This document shows, piece after piece, positions 1 through 12,670 of a stretch of 64,000 bases of DNA. The notes under the pieces were generated by a model, which had not been told where the DNA came from, made no database searches, and saw only the letters and a program-made list of their open reading frames with translations. Position 1 is the stretch's first letter; each line of letters begins with the position of its first letter. Location of the stretch: NCBI GenBank assembly GCA_009746045.1, contig RPFO01000670.1, positions 1,201,954 through 1,265,953 on the forward strand, read 5' to 3'. The position numbers and the translations under genes were made by a program. The stretch is from Mesostigma viride (taxonomy: Eukaryota > Streptophyta > Mesostigmatophyceae > Mesostigmatales > Mesostigmataceae).

Positions 1-198
1 TTGGGCCCTGGGTCCCACACCCTGTGTTGTTTGCCTCGCTTACTGATCGAACTGTGCAAGTTAGTAGAATCGAATCACAGCAGTAAGATTCTGCAAGATC
101 TTGAGCCCTGGATTGGTCGGACCCCAATCTTAAACGTGTGTGTGGGGGTGTACTGTCGGCCACTATAGATTCTCTGCTGCCCTTGGGCGGCGTGGGAC

Positions 199-229
<31 letters not shown>

Positions 230-1579
230 CGGGACAACAACTGTTGGCACTTGCAACCGTCCATGTGTGTGGGTGGTTCCGCTTGCAACCGTCCATGTGA
301 TGCAACCGTCCATGTCCCAGTGCCCCGATAGTACCACCGATACTAAATATATCCGGCCCTCGGCCACTATAGATTCTCTGCTGCCCCTGGGCGGCGTGGG
401 ACACAACAACAGCAACAACAACAACTGTTGGCACTTGGCAGTTGGCAATGGCCAACCTGACTGTCCTGATTCCTGACCGTTCTTCGTTGCCGATGGGTCT
501 GCAAGCCTGCTGAACATAACGCTGTTTGGGCGCTGACATGGCCTGCTCGTGTGGCTGACAATTAACCCTCTGCAACCAAATCCAGTTGCAACCAATGCTT
601 CTTACGTTCATCCTGCGGGTGCTCACCCTTGACTCTTGAGCCCACGCTCTGCAGCTCTCTGCAGCCCTACAGTAGGAATATACGGTGGTGGTTGATTGGT
701 TGGTGTCCGTGCCCTCTGTCAGTTGGCGGCACAAACGTTTGGGTTCCCGCACGGCGCACTATGTCCACATGTCGACCTCGCACATCTTCAGCATATTGTA
801 CGTTACGTACGTTGTAAAGCCGTCCGCATACGGTTTTCCGGTTTGGATCGGCGAATAGCTTGGAAGTAACCTCATTGGTGAATCCAGCTTGATCCCAAGC
901 ACACTTGCATTATATACTGGGCGTAACCGGAAAATTTGTCGTCATTATTAGTCAACGCAACCGCAGATCGCAGCGCGGCATGGCAGTGATGGCACGCTGC
1001 CGCGACAGATCTACTTCATTATTCGACGCAGTGCGAGTGCTCAGTGCTGTATACCAGCACACTGCCCCGTGCTAGGAATGCTAGCGCCTATCGTCCTTGC
1101 TGCTGATGTATTATAGCTCCTCGGCGTGGAAAACGATGTTTATCAGAGATGACAGCGACTTTCTCCAGAAAACCTGACGCAGAGTTAACAGCCATAACCG
1201 TCGACGCTTTCCCCGTTTGTGATTTCGGCGCATGGCTTTGTCCGGAAATGCTTCCATGAAGTCTGTTGTGATGTCCCTTCCGCCTTTCCCTGCTCCTTGG
1301 CTCGGAAAATATGGCAATGTCTAGCTGACGAGGGCAATATGCAGTCGGCAGGTTGGCTGTCGAAGTACATAGTAGTTGTATGTTTCGAAATAGGCTGATG
1401 CGATAGTATGACCTTGATGCAGACGTCAATAAACAAACTCAGGCGGCGGGGCACTCAGTCGCCTAGGCAAGGGCCTCATGCGTTACGTTGTAGGAGAAAA
1501 AACTGGGACGACAATTTGCTGCTGTTGACTTATATATTTCTGTTAGAGGGCAGGGGTGGCGGCTGCGTTGTCAACGAAG
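1..1579. other. Left flank, no gene recognised; short repeat modules
   Basis: I find no convincing coding sequence here; the open frames are short and lack family similarity. A module of about 50 bases (starting ggccactatagattctctgc and running into an AAC run) occurs twice, at about 158-237 and 361-426. Bases 97-152 recur inverted near 60427-60490. The stretch from about 900 to 1579 is the 5' flank of the cyclase gene and presumably holds its promoter, but I see no TATA box or other site I can defend. Confidence 0.5.
158..426 (+). repeat. Two copies of a ~50-bp module ending in (AAC)n
   Basis: Each copy begins with cactatagattctctgctgc, continues through a GGGCGGCGTGGGACAC segment and ends in AAC repeats (about 200-230 and 404-424). 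The AAC run in each copy is followed by the same ACTGTTGGCACTTG segment. They look like two copies of one AAC-tailed dispersed repeat. Confidence 0.6.
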
Positions 1580-4500
1580 ATGATGGCCCCTGACGGACTC
1601 ATACAACAAGGCCTTGGCCCTGTCCCGCCGTTTCAAGGTTCAGCCTCATCAGGTGTAAGAAATCCTGCTGCCGTGGAAGAGTTTACTCCCGGCCCGGCGA
1701 TTTGGGGAAGCCTCAGGACCGCGTCATCACCGCAGTTAAAATTATTCACTGCTTTGCCAGGTGCTTCCAAAGCCTACTCGGAATTCAATGTCGACGTGCT
1801 TCCAGAAATTGCTGACGAAGGCATTTATCAAGCCGAGCAGATCGCGACAGAGGTAGCATTGGGTAAAAAGCTTGCAAGCTGCTGGGCTCTTAACCAGAAA
1901 GATTCCCATGAGAATTATGCGTCTTCACTAGCGCCTGGTGGCTACAGGACTTCAAACTACCTTTCAGAGCAGAAGAAGGAGTCAGCTTCTGAGAATGGTC
2001 TTTGCAATATCGGCAGCAGCCCTTCTTTGGCCACACACACACCCCTCGTCATGCCCCAGGGGGTATGGGGCGCGTGCAAGTCCTTGCCTTCACGGAGATG
2101 GGACACGGACGCGACGACTGTGTCCGCCACAGGAGAGCTGGACCCCAGCCCCACCTACACAGCCGAAGCCAAAAGCCCCACCAGCCCAAGCCGTGCAGGT
2201 GCCTTCTCGGCCGTCCCAGGTGTCCCTTACATGCGTGGCGGCGCCACGGCCGTGGTGGAGTACAGCGGGGGCCAAGACAAGGACAAGGTCGTGAGCAACC
2301 CGCCGCCGATGCTGCGTTCCCGCCTAGGCATGCAGCGGCAGGTGGGCACCGATTCGTTCGGGAACGACAGCGAGGCGAGTTCCGTGGACAGCGGGAGCCT
2401 GCGCCTCGGGTCCACGCGTGGTTCCGGGGAGTTTCTGGGCATGACGCCCATGGCCAGCGAGGCGGGTGGTGAGGCCGATGACGAGCTTAGCGATGATGGG
2501 ATGCACGGGGATGACTGCCGGCAGGTGCCCAACTCCAGCGAGTCCGGTGGGGATGGCGGCCTGGGCGGCACCATGGGGTGGTACCAGACGCGCATCGACG
2601 TGAAGGACCTGCTGCCATACGTCCCCTCGATTGTCCTGGACGATATGTTCGTGCCGACAAAACCGAGCAGCAGCACGGCAGATGCGCTGCGTGCGGGTGT
2701 GGCGGGCGGTGTGTCCCCTCCGCATGACAAAGACAAGGACAAGGAGGGCGAGGAGGGCGCGGTTCTGCGGTCCTTCCCTTACTGCTCGTGCATGTTTGCG
2801 GGCGTGGTGATCGCCGACGTGTCCGGCTTCAGCATGCTGGGCGAGCTGCTGTATGCCTACGGCGATGTGGGCGTAGAGGTCTTTTCCGAGGTGCTCAACT
2901 ATGTGCTTGGGGCGATGATCAGCGTCGTGGTCGAGTGGGAGGGCCAGGTGACCAAGATCGCTGGCGACGCGCTCATCTGCGTGTTCCCGCTCAAGCACCA
3001 TGAAGCTGAGGAGGAGCTTGCGCGCCACGTGTGCCACTGCGCGTGCCGGCTGGCCTGCGTGCTCGAGGAGCAGCGCAGCCGCAACACGTTCGGCCTGCGC
3101 GTGCACGTGGGCGTGGCGCTTGGCGTGGTCTCCTGCGTGCACTTGTCCACGCGCACCGCACAGGAGGACGAGGGGGGAGGTGAGGATGTGCCCATACGGT
3201 TAGCCACTTGTAACAGCAGCAATAGTGGGATGATGTGTGGGGAAGTCGGCGCGGGTGGCTGCAGGAAACAGACCTCAATCGGGTCCATTACACGCCAAGG
3301 CGGGCAGCTGTTCGCTGTGCCGAGGGTGCATGAGGATGGCCGGGTGGGTGATTGGCTCGGTAGCCCACGCAAGTCCCCGCGTGCCTCGGCAGCCGTTGTC
3401 GGGTCGGCAGGTGCTAATGTTGGCAGCCGGCCCCGCTGGCGCAGCTTCAGCAGCAGCAGCGGGGCCAGTGCCATTCAGGCCGTGTTGCGGCGCGAGAACA
3501 GCGAGAGTGATATTGCGGGGGATGGCGAGGCGAGGCCAGGGTCGGCAGGGGTTGCCTCTGGTGACTTGAACAGCGCGAGCGGCCGCGTGCTGGTCTCTGA
3601 CTTCAGCTTCTGCGGCGCGGTGGTGGCGGACGCCAGTCGCGCGGTGGAGCTGGCGACCGCGGGCCAGGTGGTTGTTTCGGGCGTGGTCGCGTTCATGCTG
3701 CGCGAGTCGCGCTGGTCATTCGAGGAGATTCTAGACAGCGGCACCGTGGCCAGGCTGCCCACTGCGGTGGAGGAGGGGGCCCCTAAAACCACGGGAATGG
3801 GGCCGGACACCTTTGCGAAGTATAGGAGGTGCAGCACCAATAGCAGCGGGGCAAGTGCGGCCATGTCACGGTTCTCGAGAACACCAGCATTTGTGGCGGC
3901 ACCATGCGGAAAGGAGACACACGCCGTAGGTCTGGCAAGTGTGGCGGCAGGTAGCGCCTCGACTACCCCGGCCAAATCTGCGGCAGGTAGCACCACGACT
4001 GCACTGGCGGTGACTGCCAGCACGTTTAACGGCAGCAGTAGCAGTGTTGGAGGCGGTGGCAGCGGCAACAATCTTGGAGGCATTGGTAGCAGTAGCAATC
4101 TTGGAGGTGCTATCTCACCCTGCTTTGGCGGCCTCCGGGTGACCATCGACACCAGCGCCAGTTCCAGCGATTCGGACAGCGACGAGGATTGCGGCCGCTT
4201 TCTGAACGGCATCGGGCCCCTGAGCGTGGAGGGCACAGATAGCAAGCCGGCAGTGGCACACCCCAGCATGTCCCCACGGGCGAGCGGTGCCATTGGGAGC
4301 ACTCGCGCTGGCAGCCCGAAGAAAGACGTGCGGGTGGCAGTCGAGGAGGTTTCTGGTGGCGTAGCGGGTGTGGGCGCGATGCACGACTGGCGCAAGAAGA
4401 GCTTCTACCTGTGCGTGGACCACCACGTGTCGTCGTTGCGGATGCTGGCTGCCAAGGCAGATGCGGCGACCAGTTTTTCCAACCGGCGCGCTGAGGTGGA

Positions 4501-7500
4501 CGCGTTCATGAGCGAGATCATGCCGCACATGGAGGCGGTGGATGGGACGGGGCCAGGTCACACCCCGCTGCTGCCGTCACCCACGTCGCCCAAGGCAACC
4601 TCGCCCAACGGGACCAAGTACCTAAATTCTCCCGTGGGCGCGATTGAGCGCATCTCCTCGGCCTCCAACCTGCCTGCGCCGGATGGCGATGGAGCGCGGC
4701 CAAGGGAGGGGGAGGTGGCGCGGCTCGCGCCTGGGTTCCTGCTCCCCAAGGGCGTCGTGTCCTCGCTGCCCTCTGTGCTCCAGGCGGATAGCAAAGGACC
4801 CACGTCACCAGGGACGTCCCCACCCATGGGGCCAACCGTCCTTAGCCGTCAGAATGGGAAGCTGGATCTGTCGGCACCCCCTGCTGGTTTTGCCAACGGG
4901 AACGTCGCCGTGGTGGCCTCCTGCTCCCCCCCCCTCCAGGCTCCCTCGGCCATCTCTGCGCACATGAGCAACGGGCATGCCCCTGTGGGTGCCGGCATCC
5001 CGTTGACAAGCCACTTCAGCAAGCGCCTGTTCAGCGTGCTGTCCCCCACGTGCATGCCCGAGGGCTACAAGCAGCTGAATGAGAGCGCGGACAAGAACAA
5101 TGCCAAGGTCGAGCGCGCACCACTGCCGTCCTACCTGCGTGCCGAGTTCCTCATGCCCTACATCCCCTCGTACGTGCTGCGCGCGCTCTCCTTTGGGTCG
5201 CCCATGCGGCCCGAGATGCGCCAGGTCATCACCATCTTTTGCTGCCTCTCGCTCGCCGAGGCGAACGAGGGGCAGCGTGGTGGCGACGTGGTTGCCTCCA
5301 AGGGCAACCTCAACGGAAGCTACTCATCATCCAGTGGGGACGAGGGCAGCGTGCGGCGCCGGTCCAGTTTCGACCGCCCGCTGCCCCAGCGGCGCATCCA
5401 GCGCCTCTCCTTGGATGTATCCACCAGCATGGAGCCAGGCATGGTGCCCACCAGCAGGGTCGCCCCACTCTACAGTCCCAGCCAGAGTGGCCAGCACGAT
5501 GGCAGGATGATGGCCAGCGAGGGCGTGGCTGCGCGGCTAGGCATGGAGTGCAGCGCGGTGGATCGTGCCAGCGAGCGAGAGGGCATGCACGTGGGCGGGG
5601 CGCCGGGCATGCTGGCGGGCAACAACAAGCTGCGAGACCGGGGCGACATTGACAGCGAGTGGATCGACGGTGCACACTACATCGGCGGGCGCATGAAGGA
5701 GAGCGACCTTCGGCGGCTCAACGCGGCCTACGCAGCGCTCAGCAACTCGGTCGCGCGCTACAAGGGCACGTGCCGCCAGTTTGTGCGTGACGACAAGGGG
5801 TGGACGTACATCGCCGTGTTCGGCCTCGTGGACAGCAGGTAGGACGGCAAGGGTTGTATTTCGGATGGCTGCGGATCAGCTTGCCGATGGGGTCCAGGGG
5901 GTTGGGGGGTGGGGGGGGTCTGTTTTCCAGGGAATAGCGTGCCTGTTTTGACGAGGACACAGTCGCGGTAACCATCCTGTGTTTTTGCCTCGTATATCAT
6001 GATCCCTGGCATCAGGGCTGTGCCGGGGTGTGCCGATGGTCTTTTTTGTTCACACTCATAGGCAGTTTTTTTCAAGGGGTCCTTGGTAATGTGGTGTGGT
6101 CGCGCCCCCCTGCCCCCCCCCCTTGATTAATTGTGTTTGTTAATGTATTGATTAATTAATGCTCTTGTATAGGCACATCCGCTGAGCGCTGCTCTGCCCC
6201 ATCTGTGCTGCCTCTTGCTTGCTCATGCTTGCCGACAACCCTCGGTGCTTCCAGCCAAGAGGACGAGTACCGTGCGGTGCTGTGTGCGCTGGAGATGCGC
6301 GACCTGCTGAAGCAGCTCGGCGTGCTGGTCCGGCTGGGGGTGGCTGCCGGGAAGGTGAGTTCAACTATCGAATGGGAAGCCAGGCAAGCAGGCGGAGCAG
6401 GTAGCTGCCTGGCAGTAACCTTGGTGGAACTTTGAGAGCTTAGGTATAGGGTATGGTGGAGATAAGCTTCATAGGTTACCCATCCTGCGATTGCTTTCTT
6501 GTTTAGTAGATGGGCACAGCAATATTTCGACACTGTCAACTCCTTTCCCAAGCTAACTGTGCTTGTTGTCTGCCTGCCCACATCTGCTGGGCAGCTCTTT
6601 TTTCCCACTTGCCCTCATTTGGATTCCTGGTTATTTACATTTCTCCTCGATATGATGCCATGGCCGTGCCGCGTGCCTGGCTATCCCTCGGTAATGCTGT
6701 TGTGCCGAATGCCCCCCTTCTTCCTGTGCCAGGCGCTCTGCGGCAACGTGGGCAGCGCGGCGCGGTGCGAGATGGCGGTGGTGGGCCGCTCGGTCAACCT
6801 AAGTGCGCGGCTGGCGTGCAAGGCGCCGCAGGACGGCATCCTGGTGGACGACTCCATCCACCGCTACACGTGGGGCCATGTGCAGTACAAGCCGCTGGGC
6901 AAGATGAAGTTCAAGGGCAAGGAGGAGAGCGTGGACGTGTATGTGCCGGTGTGCGAGCTACCCCACCGCATGCAGTCGGGCTACCGGCGCGTCTCCTACA
7001 TGGGCCACGACGCGACCATCCCGGACCTGGGGCTCGTGGGACGCAGGTGTGTGGACAGGGTGCAGGCGGGGCGATGCATGGGTGGATTTGGACACTGGGC
7101 AGGCAGGGGCAAGGAATGTTTGCGATGTTCACGGGGCCCATATTTGCTCAGTGCTCGCCCTCGTACTAGATGTTAAGCCCGGCTGTTGAGTTCTTTTGAT
7201 TCATCCCCTTGCGTGCCACTCGTGGGATGTGTGTTTGGCCAACTTTCATCTGTCCTACTTTTATCTACTCAACCCCGGCCCTAGTTTCCTCTGCTTGATC
7301 CCCCTTCTTCTCTGAGCCCTCGCTAAGTCTTCCCACGAGCATTGTGGGTCCTTATCGGAATCATCCCAACTCATCCTCATGCTGCCCCCCTGCCTCGCAC
7401 CTGAGCATCTGCTTACATCTGCACGGGTGTGTCTGTTTTGGCCATGGTGTCCAATCAATCAATCTGCTGGGCGCGCAAGGTTTCTTTAGCAATCTAATAC

Positions 7501-9625
7501 ACTTTCCTTGTGCCCGGTTTTGGACAAATGCCTGCAAACAAACGTCGTTGCTTTTTCCTCGGCTGCATGCAGCCTGGAAATCAGCGAGCTGATGGCATGC
7601 CTGTCCTCCATGCGTCACCTGCGGCGCGGGAGCGTGATCATCATCGACGGGGAGGCCGGCGTGGGCAAGACCGAGATGCTGCGCAAGCTGCACCTGCTGG
7701 CGCGCAACATGTCCATCAAAGTGCTCATGGCCACCGGCCACACGCTAGAAGAGGCCAACCCGTACCACTTCTACACGCAGCTGCTCAGCCAGCTGCTGGA
7801 CATCCCCGTCATGATGGACACGACGCCTGGGCCCAACATTGCCATCACGCGCGCGCGGCTCGAGCGTAAGCTGGAGGCGCTGCTGGACCCCGTCACCGCG
7901 CGCGACGTCCCCTTGCTGGCCATCATGTTCCCCGACCTGGTGGATGGGGAGAACCACGTAGGGGCCGTCGTGAACACGTCGGGCGTGTTTGGCGAGCTGT
8001 CTGAGGACGCCTGCTTCCAGCCCACCCCTCGCCGCACGAGCCGCAACGGCGAATCGTCCGGCACGCTGATGCCGCCCTCCCCCGCGCCGTCCAAGGGGCG
8101 CAAGTCCCCGCTCGCGCGCGACGCGGACTGCGCTAGCCTCTCGTCCAACGCGCGGCGGCTGCTCAACCTGATGAAGGGCATCGTGTCGGCCGTTGCGCGG
8201 CGCACGCCCTGTGTCGCGCTGGTGGACGACAGCCTCTACATGGACTCTGCGTTCAACCGCCAGCTGGTCACCCTGCTGGCATCGCTCTGCAAGGTCATGC
8301 CCGTTATGCTCGTCATGTCGCACACCACAACGCCCGCGTCGGCTGCGCCGATCCCTGCGGAGGGGAATTCGTCCCCCCCGGCTGCGTTAGCGTCGTCGGG
8401 CACACCCGCCAAATCGGTAGCCGCGACGGATCACAAGGGCATGGTGGCGCTGCTGCACGCGCTCATGGGCGCGCCGAACACCAAGGTGCTGCGGCTGCGC
8501 TGCTTCACGCGCGTGGAGACGGGCCTGTTTGCGATGCAGGTGCTCAACCTGGCGCGCCTACCCGAGGAGCTGCTCGCGTTTGTGCATTCCAAGACGGGCG
8601 GTAACCCGCTCTTTGTCAAGGAGCTGCTGCTGTGCATACGCAAGAGCAAGTGCATGCTCATGGACGCCGGCGCGCAGGCACTCACGATCGACTTCTCGTC
8701 AATCAAGCTCAGGTGAGCAGAGCGGCAGGCCCGGCCTCATTGCCACATGCCCTCCCCACCCCCAGGGGTTTGTTTCCTGCTCGTGGCAGTGTACTTCTCA
8801 TCGAATGCCTGGCCATGCCATAAAGAGATAGTAATCGCCATGCCTCTGTTTCTTTGGCCATGATCATGTATCCTCATTAATTATACGGCTAACAAGCATG
8901 ATGGCTGCCCCACCGTTTCCTGTGCCTGAAATCTCATTTCCAACCTCGTCTGACATGTCTGTCGGTTCCATCAACCTATGCTAACCCGTTCACCTTGCAC
9001 CTACCCCCGCAGCAACAACATGCGCGCGATCCTAGTCAGCCGTCTGGACCGCCTTGAGCCTTTTGCACGCGACATCCTCAAGCACGCGGCGTGCATCGGT
9101 CTCCAGTTTGGCGAGCTGCAGCTGTTAGAGCTGCTGTCCTGGGTGTACCTGAATGTGTGCGAGGTCTCGGGCGAGAAGTTGCACGCGGCGCTCGAGGGGT
9201 TGGCTGCGCACCAGATCATCGCACCGTTGCCATCCGCCCCCGGCGGGTCACCCCTGACGCACCCGCCGGCGAGTGCCACGGCGCTCGCGATCGATGGCGC
9301 CAGCTCGAGTGACGAGTGTGGGGACGGTGCGGACCCCTCGCAGCAGGCGCTCCGCTGGGAGAGTTTGGATCTGCCAGACTCGCCCGCAGTGGGCAAGAAG
9401 GTGAAGGCAGGGGATGCAGCACCCGACATCGGCTGGGTGTTCTGCCTCTCCTTACTGCATGATGCAGTCTACGGGCTCATGCCTGCGAGTGAGAAGCGGC
9501 GCCTGCACGCGTTTATTGAGATGCGGCGCAATCGCAGCAAGCATCCGCCACCACCTTCTCCGACAGGGCCCAGGGCACGGCAGGGGCGGCGGTCCCTGGA
9601 GGAACCCCCTACCAGGCCGTTCTAA
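1580..9625 (+). CDS. Soluble adenylyl cyclase-like protein: two class III cyclase domains plus P-loop NTPase
   Basis: Five exons: 1580-5838, 6255-6354, 6733-7046, 7573-8712, 9013-9625; all junctions are GT-AG and phases match (2,142 codons with stop). Expected to make cAMP from ATP, probably in the cytosol, as no signal peptide or membrane span is visible. The first cyclase domain (about 405-720) has both metal-binding aspartates, D413 (IADVSGF) and D463 (AGDAL). The second (about 1175-1535) lacks the first of these (FCCLSL) but has the N1475/R1479 pair in VVGRSVNLSARL, so the two halves would form one shared site. A STAND/AAA-like NTPase follows: Walker A GEAGVGKT (1584-1591), Walker B-like ALVDD (to 1777) and a GGNPLFVKELL motif. 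Ser/Gly-rich insertions interrupt both cyclase domains. The open frame extends upstream to a GTG at 1556; 1580 is its first ATG. The C-terminus after the NTPase is short. ATP preference over GTP is inferred from architecture. Confidence 0.88.
2789..3723 (+). other. First cyclase domain (C1) with internal low-complexity insertion
   Basis: Within exon 1. The core runs from FAGVVIADVSGF through AGDALICVFP to the HVGVALGVVSCVHL strand. It is then broken by about 140 residues rich in Ser, Gly and Arg (about 3165-3590) and resumes at SDFSFCGAVVADASRAVELA. The frame stays open through the insertion with no good donor/acceptor pair, so it is treated as coding. An unrecognised intron is the alternative. 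Confidence 0.65.
5839..6254 (+). other. Cyclase intron 1 (others: 6355-6732, 7047-7572, 8713-9012)
   Basis: The four introns are 416, 378, 526 and 300 bases. Each begins GT and ends AG, and each join restores a conserved cyclase or NTPase reading, for example GLVDS/SQEDEYRAV at the first and LVGR/SLEISEL at the third. I see no other features in them beyond short T-, G- and C-runs. Confidence 0.8.
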
Positions 9626-10098
9626 GAGGGCTCCATTTTGCCAGGGGTGTTAGGTGGGAAACATTTATCATGTAGGTTGGTTCTTTAAAGGAGCATTGTA
9701 TTATATTTTCGGCGTCCTGTGTAGACAGCAGGTTTTGTTGTATATGCACCAGTTTTGATAACATTCGTTCTGCTTAGCTGGCTCGTAGCCAGCATGTTAT
9801 TATGATTCACATGTGGTGCCATTATTGCAGTGCCCGTGTTCAGGGAACTGCGTCTTGCCTTTTTTGCATGATGGAACAATTTAGCGCCGTCCTTGTGGAG
9901 GGTCTATGCTGGGAAGTGCGCAGGAGCACACTGATGAAGGGAATTGGGTGTTACTTTACACTAGACCATTATCTCGGCATTTCAGTACTCTGCCTCTGTC
10001 CAGAAGTGTATAGCATTCTTGGCGCCAAATTTCTGCTAACTACGATTGATTATGTTGTTCCAGGACATACCTAAAGGGCACTATTCTGGAAACCACAC
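9626..10098. other. 3' flank of the cyclase gene
   Basis: AT-richer sequence after the stop codon, presumably 3' UTR and intergenic DNA. No coding or repeat feature is recognised before the retroelement tail at about 10099. Confidence 0.5.
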
Positions 10099-10210
10099 CT
10101 ATTAATTACTTAATTAAGAGCATATCTCTGTTGGGAGAAATTGTAACACATATCCCTGAGAGTCACGAGCCACGAGTGGACATGGCTCAGAGCTCAATGC
10201 TTCTGCATCT
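10099..10210 (-). mobile_element. 3'-end fragment of the hairpin-tailed retroelement family
   Basis: Read on the minus strand it ends with a degenerate tail hairpin (10126-10137, one mismatch from the family) and a TTAATTAAG-type tail. The adjacent CACATATCCCTGAGAG segment matches the 3' region of the elements at 14240-14271 and 58143-58200. The 5' limit is unclear. Confidence 0.5.
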
Positions 10211-10347
10211 GAGCCCCCAATTCCGTCAGATCTCTTGCAACTGATGCGTCATTTCAAGGCGCATCTACTACTATAAACGTTCATTAAGTGAGACAGCTAT
10301 GCCTGGACACATGGCGATCCAACGCCGTTGAAGGACTAGGGTAGTTT

Positions 10348-10740
10348 CTTCTGATCAGGCACTCCGCAAAGGTGAAAACCATTTGCGTTCAGTGCCGGGC
10401 CGCGGAAAACGCGGAAAAACGCGATCTGCAAATGAATCCGACCGGAATCGAACTGGGGACCTCTCGCACCAACTTTCGCTGACTATAGGACGGACGTCTC
10501 CGGTTACCATGGCATCGCCAACTTACACCTACAGTCATCCGCAAAAGTTCTCCTTTCCGGGGAGTGATGCAAGCCTTTCGGATTTGGTACGAGATAAATC
10601 ACTCGAGATCTGTGTGTAGGAGTACTACACACGTGTCCACTCGAGACTTGTTCAGTCTCGAAACGTGAGACGGGCTGAACACGGCTGGATCCTTCTATAT
10701 TAGAAGGGGGCGTAGCCGGTACTATCGAAATCAGCCAAGC
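10348..10740 (-). mobile_element. tRNA-like SINE candidate, copy 1
   Basis: About 390 bases closely matching 12280-12670. Read on the minus strand it contains CAGTTCGATTCCGG, a good fit to the tRNA/SINE B box (GTTCGANNC), about 40-50 bases after an A-box-like segment. The 3' side begins TTCTGATCAGGCACTCCGC on the + strand, and that motif recurs at about 10747. It is called a SINE candidate because of the Pol III-like boxes and the second copy. A pseudo-tRNA inside a larger repeat is the alternative. Confidence 0.5.
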
Positions 10741-10903
10741 GTATATTCTGATCAGGCACTCCGCAAAGGGTAGTTGTCTGAGAGGAAAGACGCGAAGGCC
10801 GCGGGAGCCGCGTGGCTATCTCTAGGAAGACCTGCATGGAGGGAGACAGAGGGTAACAAGAAAGGTTTATAGGGAACACACACACATACATACACATACA
10901 CAC

Positions 10904-12273
<1,370 letters not shown>

Positions 12274-12277
12274 TGAC

Positions 12278-12670
12278 CAACATTCTGATTTGGCACGCCG
12301 CAAAGGTGAAAACCATTTGCGTTCAGTGCCGGTCCGCGGAAAACGCGATCTGCAAATGAATCCAAGCCGGAATCGAACTGGGGACCTCGATCTCGCACCC
12401 ACTTTTGCTGACTATAGGACGTACGTCTCCTGATCCTAAGGCATCGCCAGCTGACACCTACAGTCCAACCGCAAAAGTTCTCCTTTCCGGGGAGTGATGC
12501 AAGCCATTCGGATTTTGTTCTAGATAAATCATTCGAGATCTGTGTCAGTGTGTAGGAGTACTACACACCTGTCCACTCGAGACTTGTTCAGTCTCGACAC
12601 GTGAGACGGGCTGAACACGGCTGGAACCTTCTTTAGAAGGGGGCGAAGCCGGTAATATCGAGATCAGCCA
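12278..12670 (-). mobile_element. tRNA-like SINE candidate, copy 2, abutting the (AAC)n tract
   Basis: Near-copy of 10348-10740 with scattered substitutions and small indels. The B-box-like GTTCGATTCC and the A-box-like TTAGGATCAGG are both present on the minus strand. Its minus-strand 3' end runs straight into (GTT)n, as expected for a retroposon with a microsatellite tail. Confidence 0.5.

Noticed and set aside
2324-4395. Long minus-strand frames opposite cyclase exon 1
   Set aside because: GC-rich coding DNA leaves antisense frames open; they have no recognisable domain while the + frame is a clear cyclase.
12278-12480. A functional tRNA gene on the minus strand
   Set aside because: The B box is good, but no proper acceptor stem or anticodon arm can be folded, and the sequence is part of a 390-base repeat.
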